Of a stretch of DNA of 34,141 bases, positions 32,917-34,141 are shown one piece after another (the first letter of the stretch is position 1; each line of letters opens with the position of its first letter). A model generated the notes under the pieces. It was not told the origin of the DNA. It made no database searches and worked only from the letters and a program-made list of their open reading frames with translations. This DNA comes from Flavobacteriaceae bacterium (GTDB lineage Bacteria > Bacteroidota > Bacteroidia > Flavobacteriales > Flavobacteriaceae), in the NCBI GenBank assembly GCA_947371275.1, contig CANBOV010000028.1, positions 1 through 34,141 of the forward strand, given 5' to 3'. Both the position numbers and the translations under genes were made by a program.

Positions 32917-33824
32917 TGAATTACAGTCCATTACGATACCCTGGTGGTAAAACATCTCTTTATGATTTTTTAAAAAAAACTATAAAGGCTAATAATATTG
33001 TTGACGGAATATATGTAGAGGCCTTCGCAGGTGGTGCGGGAGCGGCTTTAAAGCTGTTAATGCTAGAAGACGTTTACGAAATTCACTTGAACGATAAGGA
33101 TGAAATGGTATACAAATTTTGGCATTCGATATTAAATCATACACAAGAATTTATTCAAATGATTCGTGATTGTGAGTTAAATATGGAAGAATGGAGCTAT
33201 CGAAAGCAAATACTCCAAGATGAAAGTTTACGACAGAGATTAAGCGATTTAGAAATTGGTTTTACTACTTTTTATCTTAATAGATGCAATCGTTCAGGAA
33301 TAATAAAAGCAGGAGCAATTGGCGGTAATGAACAAGCTGGAGAATGGAAAATGGATGCACGATTTAATAAATCTGACTTAATTTCTAAGATAGAAAAAAT
33401 TGCTTATTACAAAGACCGTATAAAAATTTACAATCAAGATGCCGTTGTCTTTCTTAGAGCTATTGAAAAAAACGTTATTGATAAACAAAATCTTTTAGTG
33501 TACTTAGACCCTCCTTATGTGGAACAAGGAGAGGGGTTGTATAATGTTTTTTATAGAAAAAATGACCATATAAACCTTTCAAAGTTTCTACAGGGAAAAT
33601 CAACTTGCAACTGGCTAGTATCATATGACGACCACCCACTAATTCACAAAATTTATAAGGAGGTCCGTAAAAACATATTTGAATTTAACTACTTTGCAAA
33701 CAGAACAAAAGTTGGTAGAGAATTGGTAATCTGTAGTAAAAACTGTCGAATGACTGATAGTTATTTACATTACTCAAAAACAAAAGTAATACAAGATAAA
33801 TCTATTAATAGTATTGCAGTTTAA
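32916..33824 (+). CDS. DNA adenine methyltransferase (Dam/D12 class)
   Basis: The 302-residue protein has the D12-class N6-adenine methyltransferase motifs in order: LRYPGGK (6-12), motif I FAGGAGAAL (37-45) for S-adenosylmethionine, the acidic HLNDKDE (58-64), LNRCNRSGI (121-129) as in Dam-family enzymes, and catalytic motif IV DPPY (198-201). All key residues are present and the length is typical. The recognition sequence cannot be predicted. It is translationally coupled to the ParB-like gene. No obvious restriction endonuclease gene lies beside it except possibly the Cys4 protein at the head of the cassette. Confidence 0.93.
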   Translation: MNYSPLRYPGGKTSLYDFLKKTIKANNIVDGIYVEAFAGGAGAALKLLMLEDVYEIHLNDKDEMVYKFWHSILNHTQEFIQMIRDCELNMEEWSYRKQILQDESLRQRLSDLEIGFTTFYLNRCNRSGIIKAGAIGGNEQAGEWKMDARFNKSDLISKIEKIAYYKDRIKIYNQDAVVFLRAIEKNVIDKQNLLVYLDPPYVEQGEGLYNVFYRKNDHINLSKFLQGKSTCNWLVSYDDHPLIHKIYKEVRKNIFEFNYFANRTKVGRELVICSKNCRMTDSYLHYSKTKVIQDKSINSIAV

Positions 33825-34141
33825 TAAGAATTACTCGGTAAATTGTTTTTGTTTTCAATCCTTTAAAAGACTTAAAATCGTTATGATGGTTACACATTAG
33901 CAAGTATTTGTTATATCATTGCAAATTCCAAAATATTGCTAAAGACATCTGTCCCTCTCTAGTTCACTGCTTTTCCTCTGTGTTTTCCCATAATTCTTTT
34001 CTCTTGTTATCCCCTACCTAGTAAATGTACACAGCTATTACATTCCTATTCATGATGTGGTCTTCGAATTTTGCGGTCAATATTGCCTTATTTATTGAGT
34101 TGTGTCACTCTGACACACTATTACTTAATGCCCTTTTTTAA
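33825..34141. other. Gene-free end of window with a 17-bp palindrome
   Basis: No open frame or RNA gene is supported here. TGTGTCA (34101-34107) and TGACACA (34111-34117) form a perfect inverted repeat with a three-base spacer. It lacks a T-run, so it could be an operator for a gene to the right of the window rather than a terminator. I see no hairpin terminator after the methyltransferase gene. Confidence 0.45.

Noticed and set aside
34101..34117. Inverted repeat as the terminator of the methyltransferase gene
   Set aside because: It is 277 bases from the stop and has no T-run; an operator is equally possible.

Overview
The window looks like a chromosomal segment of a low-GC Bacteroidota, most likely Flavobacteriaceae (Flavobacterium or close relative). 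Signs seen in the sequence: AT-rich DNA, almost no Shine-Dalgarno sequences, several TAnnTTTG-type -7 promoter boxes close upstream of genes, and a secreted repeat protein ending in a type IX secretion (T9SS) sorting domain. No rRNA, tRNA, CRISPR array or intact insertion sequence was seen.

Layout. (1) 1-5314: stand-alone signalling genes. There is the 3' part of a membrane histidine kinase, a PAS histidine kinase/single-domain receiver pair on the minus strand, and an AraC-type regulator followed by a small two-helix membrane protein with a UUCG-loop terminator. (2) 5713-11283: a regulatory operon of a sigma-54 activator with a receiver domain, a FIST ligand-sensor protein and a 1017-residue soluble hybrid histidine kinase (three PAS-like regions, HisKA, ATPase, receiver, Hpt). 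(3) 11413-26307: an exopolysaccharide or capsule locus of the Wzx/Wzy type in three transcription units. Unit 1 is a lone receiver, Wza-like lipoprotein, Wzc-like co-polymerase, Wzx flippase, glycosyltransferase and Wzy polymerase. Unit 2 is a three-domain kinase fusion, a hexapeptide acyltransferase and two glycosyltransferases. Unit 3 is a DUF1972 glycosyltransferase and a WecA/WbpL-like initiating sugar-phosphate transferase. (4) 26455-29985: a bidirectional terminator, a small convergent gene, an SRPBCC protein, a 19-repeat BspA-like T9SS surface protein, and a patch of duplicated terminator and nested inverted repeats. (5) 30210-33824: an accessory cassette of a Cys4 putative HNH-like protein, a ParB-like protein and a Dam-family adenine methyltransferase.

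How it fits together. The main observation is a shared palindrome, TTTCCA-N5-TGGAAA (ATTCCA-N5-TGGAAT in one copy), at exactly four places. One copy lies beside the -7 box of the sigma-54 activator gene. The other three lie in front of the three polysaccharide transcription units, each followed 53-64 bp downstream by a TGGC element shortly before the first start codon. I infer a dedicated circuit: FIST protein and hybrid kinase sense a cytoplasmic signal and phosphorylate the activator, which binds the palindromes, turns on the polysaccharide units through sigma-54 and controls its own gene. The lone receiver, first gene of unit 1, resembles the activator's receiver and could act as feedback. 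The palindromes are seen directly; the wiring is inference.

The last cassette (Cys4 protein, ParB-like protein, adenine methyltransferase) has the look of a DNA-modification or defence unit that I cannot match to a named system.
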